Source: Reyranella sp. (lineage in GTDB: Bacteria; Pseudomonadota; Alphaproteobacteria; Reyranellales; Reyranellaceae). Taken from it: a DNA stretch of 64,000 bases. Below the pieces are notes generated by a model. The model was not told the origin of the DNA, made no database searches, and saw nothing but the letters and a program-made list of their open reading frames with translations. The stretch lies in NCBI GenBank assembly GCA_019750135.1, contig JAIEOV010000002.1, forward strand, positions 124,001-188,000, written 5' to 3'. Below, one piece after another: positions 35,875-42,914 of the stretch (the first letter of the stretch is position 1; each line of letters opens with the position of its first letter). A program made the translations under genes and the position numbers.

Positions 35875-36942
35875 ATGCAGTTCGGCTGGCTTACCCTTCA
35901 AATGTCGCCCTCGCCCGACGAGGACGCGCAACGCATCGACAACCTGATCGACCAGGCCTGTGGCGCCGAGCGCCTGGGCTTCTCCGACGTCTGGTTGACG
36001 GAACACTATTTCACCGGCGAGAGCGTCTATTCGGATTCGCTGATGTTCGCCGCCGCGCTCGCGGTGAAGACCGAGCGTGTCCGCATCGGCTTCGCCGTGG
36101 TGCAGATGCCGTTCCATCATCCGGTGCGGCTCGCCGTGCAGCTCGCCTTGCTCGACAACCTCAGCAAGGGCCGTATCGATGTCGGCATCGGCAAGGGCAC
36201 GGTCTACAACGAGTACGAGTTCGTGGGTCACGGGCTTCGCAGCACCGACAGCCGCGAGCGCATGGAAGAGGCTGTCGACATCATCGAGCGCGCCTGGCGC
36301 GAAGCTCCCCTCACCTACGACGGCCGGTTCCACAAGGTGCACATCCCGGCGATCCGGCCCAAGCCGGTGCAGCAGCCCGGACCGCCGCTGTGGCGTTCGG
36401 TGATCTCGCCCGGCTCGTTCAAGGACTGCGGCAGGCTCGGCGTGCCGATCCTGACGGCGCGCCTGCCCGTCGAACGCATCAAGGAGCGATGGGCGACCTA
36501 CGAGGCCGGCATTGCCGAAGGCGGCCATGACGAGCGCACGCGGGCGCGGCTGCTGTCGCAGAGTGCGTTGTGGCGCAACGTCTATGTGGCCGAATCGGAC
36601 GCGCAGGCCGAGGACGAGCTCGCCGCCCTGCTGACCGAGACGCGTGCCCACATGATGCATGTGCGCGAGGCCTACAATCCGGCCGACTTCGAGCCCGAGC
36701 CCGCCACCCTCAATGCCTGGACGGACCCCAAGGTGCCGGATTCGACCGCCATTCCCTTTGCCCTGCAGACCGGCTCGCTCTACGGCTCGGTCAAGCGCGT
36801 GCGCGAGCAGGTGGCCGAGCTGCGCGACGTCGGCGTCCAACACCTGCTCTGCCAGACCGGCTTCGGGGCGATGGACCACGCGCAGAACATGGCCTCGATG
36901 CGCCGCTTCGGCGAACAGGTGATGCCGGCGTTCCGGGACTAG
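35875..36942 (+). CDS. LLM class flavin-dependent oxidoreductase
   Basis: A 355-residue luciferase-like monooxygenase starting MQFGWLTLQMSPSPDEDAQRI. Motifs: LGFSDVWLTEHYFTGESVYSDSLMFAAALA, VVQMPFHHPVRLAVQLALLDNLSKGRIDVGIGKG, and YDGRFHKVHIPAIRPKPVQQPGPPLW. It is different in sequence from the two other family members in the window. Its stop overlaps the end of the convergent metalloprotease pseudogene by 4 bases. Substrate unknown. Confidence 0.9.
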   Translation: MQFGWLTLQMSPSPDEDAQRIDNLIDQACGAERLGFSDVWLTEHYFTGESVYSDSLMFAAALAVKTERVRIGFAVVQMPFHHPVRLAVQLALLDNLSKGRIDVGIGKGTVYNEYEFVGHGLRSTDSRERMEEAVDIIERAWREAPLTYDGRFHKVHIPAIRPKPVQQPGPPLWRSVISPGSFKDCGRLGVPILTARLPVERIKERWATYEAGIAEGGHDERTRARLLSQSALWRNVYVAESDAQAEDELAALLTETRAHMMHVREAYNPADFEPEPATLNAWTDPKVPDSTAIPFALQTGSLYGSVKRVREQVAELRDVGVQHLLCQTGFGAMDHAQNMASMRRFGEQVMPAFRD

Positions 36943-37547
36943 GCGCCGAGGCCCGGACCGACGCACCAGTTGAGTTGGCCGAGCGGCAGGCGCTGCTCTG
37001 ACGCGACCATCCTTACGGCAGCGCGATCGATGCAGTGACCGTTGTTGCGGTCATAGACCGGGGCCATCAGGTGGCCCTGCGGATCGTGTCCGGCGCCCAG
37101 CACATGGCCGAACTCGTGCAGCATCACCGCCTTGCCCACGGTCATGGCAAGAGCGCTGCGGTCACGGCCGGAGGGATGGCGGCTGTCGACCTTGGCGATG
37201 ATCCAGGCGCCTGGACGGCGGAGCCGAGCCACGGCCGCGTCGGAGACATCGGCCGGCAGCGGTACAGGACGCAGGCGCACGAAGCCGTTCAGCACATGGT
37301 TCCATTGCTTCAGCGCGAGCCCGATGCGCTAGCGCTCGGCGCCATCGACGTGATGGTCGACAATGACGATGAGCGTGCGTGCGCCGGCCGCGGCGGCCGA
37401 GGGCTTGTCGGTGTAACGGTAGGCGGAGACGTCGTACCGCCCCTCGCCGGTCGCCGCCGCCACGGTCATCAGCGACAGCGCGACAGCGAGGGCCAGCAGC
37501 GCCAGGCCGGAAGCCATCAATACTGTTACAAGACGCGTCAGACGCAC
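36939..37547 (-). pseudogene. exported zinc metalloprotease (matrixin-like), interrupted by one in-frame TAG
   Basis: The two halves are in the same frame. The first (37547 to 37332) encodes a signal/anchor MRLTRLVTVLMASGLALLALAV and the start of the domain (YDVSAYRYTDKP..LIVIVDHHVDGAER). A TAG at 37331-37329 interrupts it, and reading continues RIGLALKQWNHVLNGFVRLRP and on to the zinc site MLHEFGHVLGAGHD (HExxHxxGxxH), ending at 36939. As one unit it would be 202 residues, normal for a small metzincin. A single C-to-T change (CAG to TAG) explains the stop. It may be a sequencing error, a true lesion, or amber readthrough. Confidence 0.78.
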
Positions 37548-37636
37548 CGAAGACCCCGCTCCTACGGCGGGTATACGGGCCGCTGACCGGCGCTATCCCT
37601 GATGCAATCGCGGCAACTTCGTGGCGTCTGCCCGTC

Positions 37637-38077
37637 CTAGCAGTCCCCCACGCGCTTGCCGCTCAGCACGCTGTTGCCCTTGACCGTCGTGCCGGCCTTG
37701 TCCTTGACCGTGAGCTGGCCCAGACCTTCGTAGCTGTCCGGCTTGAAGCTGATCTCAGCCTCGGCCGTGACGCCCGGCGTCTCGGCGGTCGCCGGGCAGA
37801 CCGTGGTCGCCTTGAAGATGCCGGGCTGCTTGGCGCCGGGGCTGAAGGTGCAGCCGTGCTTGGCGAAATCGTCGGGCGTCGGATAGAGCAGGCGCTCCAG
37901 AGTGGCCTCGCCGCCCTTGATGCAGACGCGCTTGGAGGTGGCCGGCATCGGCTGCACCCCTTCCAGGGTCGTCTTGTCAGTGGTCTCCCACAGACCCGCT
38001 TGGATGGCTGTCTGGCCGAAGGTCGGGCCGGTGATCAACGTGGCCGCAATGGCTGCGGCAATGACAGAACACTTCAT
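37637..38077 (-). CDS. exported DUF3617 family protein
   Basis: A 146-residue protein with signal MKCSVIAAAIAATLITGPTFGQ. The mature start IQAGLWETTDKTTLEG, the spaced cysteines (KRVCIKGGEA, HGCTFSP, TTVCPA, GDC) and the late SYEGLGQLTVKDKAGTTVKGNSVLSGKRVGDC match DUF3617, a periplasmic family of unknown role with a conserved W(E/K) and two disulfides. Confidence 0.82.
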   Translation of the reverse strand: MKCSVIAAAIAATLITGPTFGQTAIQAGLWETTDKTTLEGVQPMPATSKRVCIKGGEATLERLLYPTPDDFAKHGCTFSPGAKQPGIFKATTVCPATAETPGVTAEAEISFKPDSYEGLGQLTVKDKAGTTVKGNSVLSGKRVGDC

Positions 38078-38101
38078 CGACTTGGACCGCTCCTGCTGTC
38101 T

Positions 38102-38136
38102 GGCGACAGCGCAGCATAGCGCGCCGCGCTGTCGCC
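38102..38136 (-). terminator. strong hairpin downstream of the 85-residue membrane protein gene
   Basis: GGCGACAGCGC (38102-38112) and GCGCTGTCGCC (38126-38136) make a perfect 11-bp stem with a 13-base loop, 20 bases after the stop at 38156 and 25 bases before the DUF3617 start. No T-run follows in either direction, so termination is uncertain. Confidence 0.4.
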
Positions 38137-38155
38137 GGGCGATCCAATTCGGATG

Positions 38156-38413
38156 CTACTGCTGGCGCTGCGGCGCAGGAGCAGGATTTGCCGGGGCCGG
38201 CTGAGCCGGAGTCCGCGGCTGCTCGACAGTGACGTTGACGTTACGATCCGGCGCGCGGGCCACATTGTTGTGCAACCCCGGGGCGCCGAACATGAAATAG
38301 GCGCCGACCAGAACGGCCACCACCAACGCACCAACGATGAAGTACAGACCGCCACCACCGGTCGCGGGACCGGCAGTCACATGAATGTCGGTCTTGGGAT
38401 CATAATCGGGCAT
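38156..38413 (-). CDS. small single-span membrane protein
   Basis: An 85-residue protein: a short polar N-terminus (MPDYDPKTDIHVTAGPATGGGG), one membrane span LYFIVGALVVAVLVGAYFMF, then a Pro/Ala/Gln-rich tail ending PAPAPQRQQ. No named domain. AAGGAAG precedes the ATG. An exact EcfG-type promoter lies 31 bases upstream, so general-stress expression is likely. Function unknown. Confidence 0.72.
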   Translation of the reverse strand: MPDYDPKTDIHVTAGPATGGGGLYFIVGALVVAVLVGAYFMFGAPGLHNNVARAPDRNVNVTVEQPRTPAQPAPANPAPAPQRQQ

Positions 38414-38444
38414 GGTTCTTCCTTTCGTGCTGCGTCACCGGTGA

Positions 38445-38469
38445 AACGGCGCTGGCAAAAGTTCGTTCC
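38445..38469 (-). promoter_or_regulatory. EcfG-type promoter of the small membrane protein gene
   Basis: On the minus strand GGAAC (38469-38465), 16-base spacer, CGTT (38448-38445), an exact match. The predicted leader of about 25 bases contains AAAGGAAG and leads to ATG 38413. Confidence 0.7.
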
Positions 38470-38488
38470 CGCGCCATGCATTGGGCGC

Positions 38489-38650
38489 TCAGAAGAGCGA
38501 GTAGGTCTTCGACGTGGTCGTGCCGGGCGGGGCGGTCGAAGCGGGGGCCGAAGCACTCGGTTGCTGTACGGTCTTCTCTTCCTTGACGCTGCATGCGCCG
38601 AGGGCGGCGACAAGAGCCGCCGCGAAGGCGACGAGGGCAAGACGTTTCAT
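38489..38650 (-). CDS. small lipoprotein
   Basis: A 53-residue protein MKRLALVAFAAALVAALGACSVKEEK.. with a type II signal peptide and lipobox LGAC; the mature part is about 34 residues, rich in Ser, Thr, Pro and Ala (PSASAPASTAPPGTTTSK). It is too short for a fold and may be a structural envelope lipoprotein. AGGAG lies 7 bases before the ATG. An EcfG-like promoter (GCAAC type) precedes it. Confidence 0.72.
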   Translation of the reverse strand: MKRLALVAFAAALVAALGACSVKEEKTVQQPSASAPASTAPPGTTTSKTYSLF

Positions 38651-38681
38651 GGGCAGGCTCCTCATTCTGTAATCCGGGACC

Positions 38682-38706
38682 AACGGTCGCCCCTGATCAC
38701 GGTTGC
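38682..38706 (-). promoter_or_regulatory. EcfG-like promoter of the small lipoprotein gene
   Basis: On the minus strand GCAAC (38706-38702), 16-base spacer, CGTT (38685-38682), about 31 bases before ATG 38650. The -35 element is two bases away from the -35 of the divergent response-regulator promoter. Confidence 0.5.
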
Positions 38707-38708
38707 GG

Positions 38709-38734
38709 GGAACCAGAGGCCCGCCCCCAGCGTT
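38709..38734 (+). promoter_or_regulatory. EcfG-type promoter of the response regulator gene
   Basis: GGAAC (38709-38713), 17-base spacer, CGTT (38731-38734), exact match. The ATG at 38745 is 10 bases further on and no ribosome site is visible, so the message is probably leaderless or nearly so. Confidence 0.65.
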
Positions 38735-38744
38735 AGAGTCTCTA

Positions 38745-39170
38745 ATGTCGACCGAGCCTCCGCCCTCCGAAATGCCGCTCAACGGCCGGAAGATCCTGAT
38801 CGTCGAGGACGAAGCTCCCATCGCGCTCAACCTCGCGTCGGCAGTCCAGCAGGCTGGCGGGATCGTGATCGGACCGGTGGCTTCAGTGGCCGGCGCCCAT
38901 GCCGCCATGGCGGACAATCGGCTCGACGGCGCCCTTCTCGATATCCGCCTGCGCAACGAGACGTCGTTCCCGCTCGCCGACGTGCTGGCGGTGCTGGGCA
39001 TCCCGTTCGTGTTCGTGAGCGGCCTGTCGAGCGCTCTCATGCCCTACACGCACCGCGAACGGCCGCTGTTCGACAAGCCCTATGAGGCGGCCGAAGTGAT
39101 CGCGACGCTGGCTCGCCTGGTCAGAGCGACCGCAGTGGCTGGGCCTCGAGCCAACGACGCGCCTGCCTAA
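38745..39170 (+). CDS. single-domain response regulator
   Basis: A 141-residue receiver: KILIVEDEAPIALNLASAVQQAG holds the acidic pair, GALLDIRLRNE the phospho-Asp (D65 or so), FVFVSGL the Thr/Ser switch position and FDKPYEA the Lys. No output domain; 15 residues follow the receiver. Such receivers act as phosphate shuttles or on partner proteins. The only kinase nearby is the hybrid at 31029. Expression from an EcfG promoter suggests a stress-regulated signalling modulator. Its end overlaps the convergent SpoIIAA-like gene by 50 bases. Confidence 0.85.
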   Translation: MSTEPPPSEMPLNGRKILIVEDEAPIALNLASAVQQAGGIVIGPVASVAGAHAAMADNRLDGALLDIRLRNETSFPLADVLAVLGIPFVFVSGLSSALMPYTHRERPLFDKPYEAAEVIATLARLVRATAVAGPRANDAPA

Positions 39171-39501
39171 CGTCGTCGAACACCCTCATCGGACGATCGG
39201 CCACGGCGGCCGCTCCCAACAGGCGCGCAATGCGCTCGGCCTGCTCGGCGGTGGCGACGACGGCCAGCGGGCCCATCGTGCCGAGGGCGTGCAGCGCGCG
39301 GATGCGCACGACGATCGACAGCATGTCATCGGGCGTCATGGCCGCCCGGGCGTGCGTGCCGTCGAGCAGCTTGCTGTAGGTCAGCGCCTCCGCCCCTTCG
39401 ACCGCATCGAAGAAGGCCATGGCGTCGGCCATCGATATCTCGCCGTCGGCGACCAGCTCGACGGCGCGCTTGCGCGAATCGATCGTCCAGTAGAGCGCCA
39501 T
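39121..39501 (-). CDS. SpoIIAA/STAS-like protein (paralogue B)
   Basis: A 126-residue protein starting MALYWTIDSRKRAVELVADGEISMADAMAFFDAVEGAEALTYSKLLDGTHARAAM. The terminal block DRPMRVFDDVRQARRWLEAQP is nearly identical to that of the adjacent gene. STAS-like fold inferred. It begins directly at the stop of paralogue C with no gap, so both are translated from one message. Partner is unknown. Confidence 0.75.
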   Translation of the reverse strand: MALYWTIDSRKRAVELVADGEISMADAMAFFDAVEGAEALTYSKLLDGTHARAAMTPDDMLSIVVRIRALHALGTMGPLAVVATAEQAERIARLLGAAAVADRPMRVFDDVRQARRWLEAQPLRSL

Positions 39502-39894
39502 CTATGCCGGCTGGGCGTCGAGCCAACGCCTGGCGGCACGGACGTCGCGGAAGATCTTGATCGGGCGATCGGCGGCAGCGAGCGCGCCAAACAGGCGGGC
39601 AAGCCCATGCGTGTGTTCGGAGACAACGACGATGGCCAGCGGCCCCATCGGTCCTTCCGTGTGATAGGCGCGGATGCGCGCGCCCAACAGCATCATCTCC
39701 TCATCGGTCAATCTCGAATCGCCGAGCGTGCCATCGAACAGCTTGCGGTAGAGCATGGTTCCGGCCTCGACCACGGCGTCGAGATAGTCCTCGAGTTCCT
39801 GCAGCGTGACATCGCCCTGGCATATAGCCGTGAGCATGCGCTGGTCGCGATCGATCGTCCAAGTGATGGGCACGCCGCACAGTAGGGAGGGCAC
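39502..39894 (-). CDS. SpoIIAA/STAS-like protein (paralogue C)
   Basis: A 130-residue paralogue: ITWTIDRDQRMLTAICQGDVTLQELEDYLDAVVEAGTMLYRKLFDGTLGDSRL and DRPIKIFRDVRAARRWLDAQP align end to end with paralogue B. GTG 39894 has GGAGG 13 bases upstream; alternative GTG 39873 would match the length of paralogue B more exactly. Tandem duplication is the simplest origin. Confidence 0.72.
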   Translation of the reverse strand: MPSLLCGVPITWTIDRDQRMLTAICQGDVTLQELEDYLDAVVEAGTMLYRKLFDGTLGDSRLTDEEMMLLGARIRAYHTEGPMGPLAIVVVSEHTHGLARLFGALAAADRPIKIFRDVRAARRWLDAQPA

Positions 39895-39903
39895 GCACGA
39901 GCT

Positions 39904-39928
39904 GCAACCTCCGATGACAGGGCACGTT
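39904..39928 (+). promoter_or_regulatory. EcfG-like promoter of the gene at 39945
   Basis: GCAAC (39904-39908), 16-base spacer, CGTT (39925-39928), 16 bases before ATG 39945. One -35 base differs from consensus. Confidence 0.45.
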
Positions 39929-39944
39929 GACCTGTAGGTCGATC

Positions 39945-40244
39945 ATGAGCAGCAAGAACAATCCCCTCGGAACCCAGGAGCACGAGATCCTTCGCGCCAT
40001 CGCGCGAACCGCCGCGACGGCGGCGCTGGCGGTTCCGCTGTCGTCGACCCAGCGCCTGCGCTTCGAGATGCTGGGCCTCATCGAGGATCGCGCCGACGGC
40101 ATCCGGCTGACCGAACGCGGGCGCGCCCTGGCCGCCACCCCGACCGAAACGCCGCAGGCGGCGCCGGACCTGCAGCAACACGCGGCGCCGCCGCGTGACC
40201 GGCGCGGCCGCCGGCTCGGCCTGCGGCGCCGCTCTCCGTTCTGA
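39945..40244 (+). CDS. small hypothetical protein, winged-helix-like
   Basis: A 99-residue basic protein: EHEILRAIARTAATAALAVPLSSTQRLRFEMLGLIEDRADGIRLTERGRALAA reads as a small winged helix (recognition helix, then the LTERGRAL wing commonly seen in MarR-like proteins), followed by a Pro/Gln-rich and Arg-rich tail ending RRGRRLGLRRRSPF. DNA binding is plausible but unproven. Upstream is an EcfG-like promoter. Confidence 0.6.
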   Translation: MSSKNNPLGTQEHEILRAIARTAATAALAVPLSSTQRLRFEMLGLIEDRADGIRLTERGRALAATPTETPQAAPDLQQHAAPPRDRRGRRLGLRRRSPF

Positions 40245-40297
40245 GAGCGACCGCCATCAACCAGTTGCGTGCCTACCAACCCTTGCTCTGGTCGCGT

Positions 40298-40984
40298 TCA
40301 GCGCGCCGAGCTTGAGTGTGGCCATCGCCGGCCGATCGCCGAGACGATGTCGTCCACGCGCGCCGTCAGGATGCGCTCGCCCTTGAAGGCGGTGGCCCGG
40401 GTCGGGTCGCCGGTGGCGCCGGTGCGCTCGAACGGCCCGTCGAGTACCAGCCTGTCCATGCGCACGCTGCGCGGATCCAGCGCCAGCATCACCGACGTCT
40501 CGCGCTCGTCGGCGTGACCGCCGTCGGGGACGGCGAGCAGCTTCTCGGCCGCGGCGCCCAGGCCGCGCATGTGAAGCACCAGGAGATCGGCGGCGCCGCC
40601 GGCGACCTGGTCGATCGGCTTCTCCGTCGACACGCCTGTGTTCAGGATGACCAGCCGCCGGACGCCGTGGCCCCGCAGGTTGCCCAGCAGCTCGGCCAGC
40701 AGGGCCTTGAAGGTCTCGGCCGACAGATGCTGGCTGCCTGCGAACGACGTGAAGGCCGGATAGAAGCCGAAGCCGACGACAGGCGCGACGACCGCGGGCA
40801 GGTGCTCGATCAGGCGCTGGGCCAGGGCGCGCGCCGTCAGCGCGTCGGTCTTGAGCGGCAAGTGCGGGCCGTGCGCCTTGGCCGCCGCGCCCACGGGAAC
40901 GACGACCAATGCCCCCGCCTCGAAACGCGCCTTGGCCTCGGGCCAGGTGAGGTCTTCCAGCCAAACGCCGGTGTCGGATGTCAT
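40298..40984 (-). CDS. creatininase family protein with altered metal ligands
   Basis: A 228-residue protein of the creatininase/amidohydrolase-like fold. The usual metal motif E-x-H-G-x-H-L-P appears as KAHGPHLPLKTDA, with Lys in place of the Glu ligand, and the usual NGHGGN block is NTGVSTE. The GGHADERETSVM block (His and Glu) is intact. Activity may therefore be changed or lost. Start codon overlaps no other gene; the NTF2-like gene diverges 41 bases away. Confidence 0.78.
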   Translation of the reverse strand: MTSDTGVWLEDLTWPEAKARFEAGALVVVPVGAAAKAHGPHLPLKTDALTARALAQRLIEHLPAVVAPVVGFGFYPAFTSFAGSQHLSAETFKALLAELLGNLRGHGVRRLVILNTGVSTEKPIDQVAGGAADLLVLHMRGLGAAAEKLLAVPDGGHADERETSVMLALDPRSVRMDRLVLDGPFERTGATGDPTRATAFKGERILTARVDDIVSAIGRRWPHSSSAR

Positions 40985-41025
40985 GGCGCCACGCTAGCAT
41001 GGGAACGGCGAACGGGGAGAAACTC

Positions 41026-41463
41026 ATGCAACAGATTGCTCTCGTCTTCGCGCTGCTGCTCGCGGCGGCGCTGCCGGCTCACGCGGCCGATCTCGAGGCC
41101 AACAAGAAGGTCGTGGTCGACTTCTATGAGAAAGGGCTGAACCAGAAGGATTTCGATGCCGCGGCAAAGTATTTCGGTCCGCGCTACATCCAGCACAATC
41201 CCGGCGCCCCGGACGGCATCGAGGGCTTCAAGGCCTTCATCGCCATGCGCAAGGAGAAATTCCCGAACGCCAAGAGCGAGATCAAGCGCGTCTTCGCCGA
41301 AGGAGACTACGTGATCCTGCACGTCCACGGCGTGCGCGAGCCGGGCGAGCGCGGTGTGGCGATCATCGACATCTTCCGGCTGGAGAACGGCAAGATCGTC
41401 GAGCACTGGGACGTCGTGCAGCCGATCCCGGAGAAGCCGGCGAACAACAACGGGATGTTCTGA
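41026..41463 (+). CDS. exported nuclear transport factor 2/SnoaL-like protein
   Basis: A 145-residue protein with signal MQQIALVFALLLAAALPAHAAD. The mature domain (VVVDFYEKGLNQKDFDAAAKYFGPRYIQHNPGAPDGIEGFKAFIAM, VFAEGDYVILHVHGVREPGERGVAIIDIFRLENGKIVEHWDVVQPIP) is the SnoaL-like polyketide-cyclase group, common as exported proteins of unknown substrate. GGGGAGA precedes the ATG. Confidence 0.88.
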   Translation: MQQIALVFALLLAAALPAHAADLEANKKVVVDFYEKGLNQKDFDAAAKYFGPRYIQHNPGAPDGIEGFKAFIAMRKEKFPNAKSEIKRVFAEGDYVILHVHGVREPGERGVAIIDIFRLENGKIVEHWDVVQPIPEKPANNNGMF

Positions 41464-42882
41464 TCAGCTCTCCCAGGGCAGCTTGACGCGCCTGAGCGGT
41501 TGCGTGCCGGGGACGATCAGCTTGCGCCACTTCGCCGACGGTGCACTGTCGTCGAGTGCGATGCGCCCTGCCACCAGCGAGATGCCGAGGTCCTTCCACA
41601 GTGCGCCAAGGTCGACGCGTTCGGCGTTGGTGAAGTGGCGCTCGACCAGGCCACTCATGACGGTCGTGGCGGTGACGCGATCGCAGGCGGCGGCGTACTC
41701 CTGGATGGTGGCGCGCCGCGCGCCGTCGAGGCCGCTCCACAGCACGCCGGCCAGGCAATCTTCCAGCCCCTTTGCGCCATCGGTGGCGCGGCGCAGGCCG
41801 ACATCGGCCAGCAGCATGAAGATGGCGCCGCCCCAGTAGTTCTCCTGTCCTCGGGCGTTGGCCATGCTGCTCGAGAAGGCCTGCACGCCCTTGGGCATGT
41901 TGTCGACCCACTCGCGCCAGACTTCCTCCTCGGTCTTCCAGCCGGCGCGGGCGCGGATGATCGGCTCGACGTAGGTGGCCGCCCCTTCCATGAACCAGGT
42001 GCCGCCGTGGCGGATGAACGGCATGCCGGTATGGATCAGCTCATGCGTCAGCACCCAGTCGTCGAACAGGCGACGGCGGTCGACATCGGTGCCGACCTCG
42101 ACCATCACCGTGACGCCGCCGCCGGGCACGCTGCGACCGTAGCCGACGCCGCGACGATGCGTGACCGGGACCAGGCCGAGCAGCGCCTGCTTGGCCGTAA
42201 AACCCTGCCAGTAGTTGGACTGCGCCTGCGCCGTGCGCTCGACCCAGTCGAACAGGTCGGCACGCGCGCTTTCGCTGACGCCGTCGAGGATGGCCACACG
42301 CAGCACGGCATCCGCCCTCGGCTGGCCCGGTCGCAGCGATCCGGGCGCGGGCACGGCGAGCTCGCGATAGGCCAGCCGTCCCAGCGCTGTGTAGCCCGCG
42401 GTCATCACCGGCGCTCCGCTGAGCCGCCAGGCATCGCCCACCTTGGGCAGGCCGGCCGCGAACACCAGGCCGGGCCCTGTCACCATGCGGATGTCGATGG
42501 TGGGCGCGCGGTCGTAGCCCTGCGGCTCGAGCAGCCAGCTTCCCAGGATGGCGAGCACGCCGTTGCCGCGCTGCACGGCGAGCGACGTCGAATCGACGGT
42601 CCGCGCGAAGCCCGACAGGTCGAACCGGTAACGCGCCTCGGTGACGCCGTCGCGTTGCTCGACCTTGAGATCGTGGACGTAGGACGGGGCGCGATCCTCG
42701 ACCGACCGGAAGGACAATGCCTGGGTCGCGCGGCAACGATAGGTGATGTCGAGCTTCAGCCCGTCGCTGTCGGACAGCCGGCCGTCGACGGTGCAGTCCG
42801 GAGCGGCGACCGGCTGAGCCGACGGCTGGGCCAAGGAGGGAGTCGCTGCCAGCAATGCAGCAATGAAAGCCCGCCGGAACAT
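41464..42882 (-). CDS. exported gluzincin metallopeptidase (M61-like)
   Basis: A 472-residue protein with signal MFRRAFIAALLAATPSLAQ. The zinc motif is HELIHTGMPFI near residue 293 and the third ligand is in WFMEGAATYVEP; this HExxH..E spacing and the beta-rich N-terminal half resemble M61 glycyl aminopeptidases. No PDZ domain follows. It shares its stop boundary with the convergent NTF2-like gene. An in-frame extension up to 43041 is ignored because ATG 42882 begins the signal peptide. Confidence 0.8.
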   Translation of the reverse strand: MFRRAFIAALLAATPSLAQPSAQPVAAPDCTVDGRLSDSDGLKLDITYRCRATQALSFRSVEDRAPSYVHDLKVEQRDGVTEARYRFDLSGFARTVDSTSLAVQRGNGVLAILGSWLLEPQGYDRAPTIDIRMVTGPGLVFAAGLPKVGDAWRLSGAPVMTAGYTALGRLAYRELAVPAPGSLRPGQPRADAVLRVAILDGVSESARADLFDWVERTAQAQSNYWQGFTAKQALLGLVPVTHRRGVGYGRSVPGGGVTVMVEVGTDVDRRRLFDDWVLTHELIHTGMPFIRHGGTWFMEGAATYVEPIIRARAGWKTEEEVWREWVDNMPKGVQAFSSSMANARGQENYWGGAIFMLLADVGLRRATDGAKGLEDCLAGVLWSGLDGARRATIQEYAAACDRVTATTVMSGLVERHFTNAERVDLGALWKDLGISLVAGRIALDDSAPSAKWRKLIVPGTQPLRRVKLPWES

Positions 42883-42914
42883 GCCGCAAGCTAGCACGTG
42901 TAGGCTCGGCTCCG

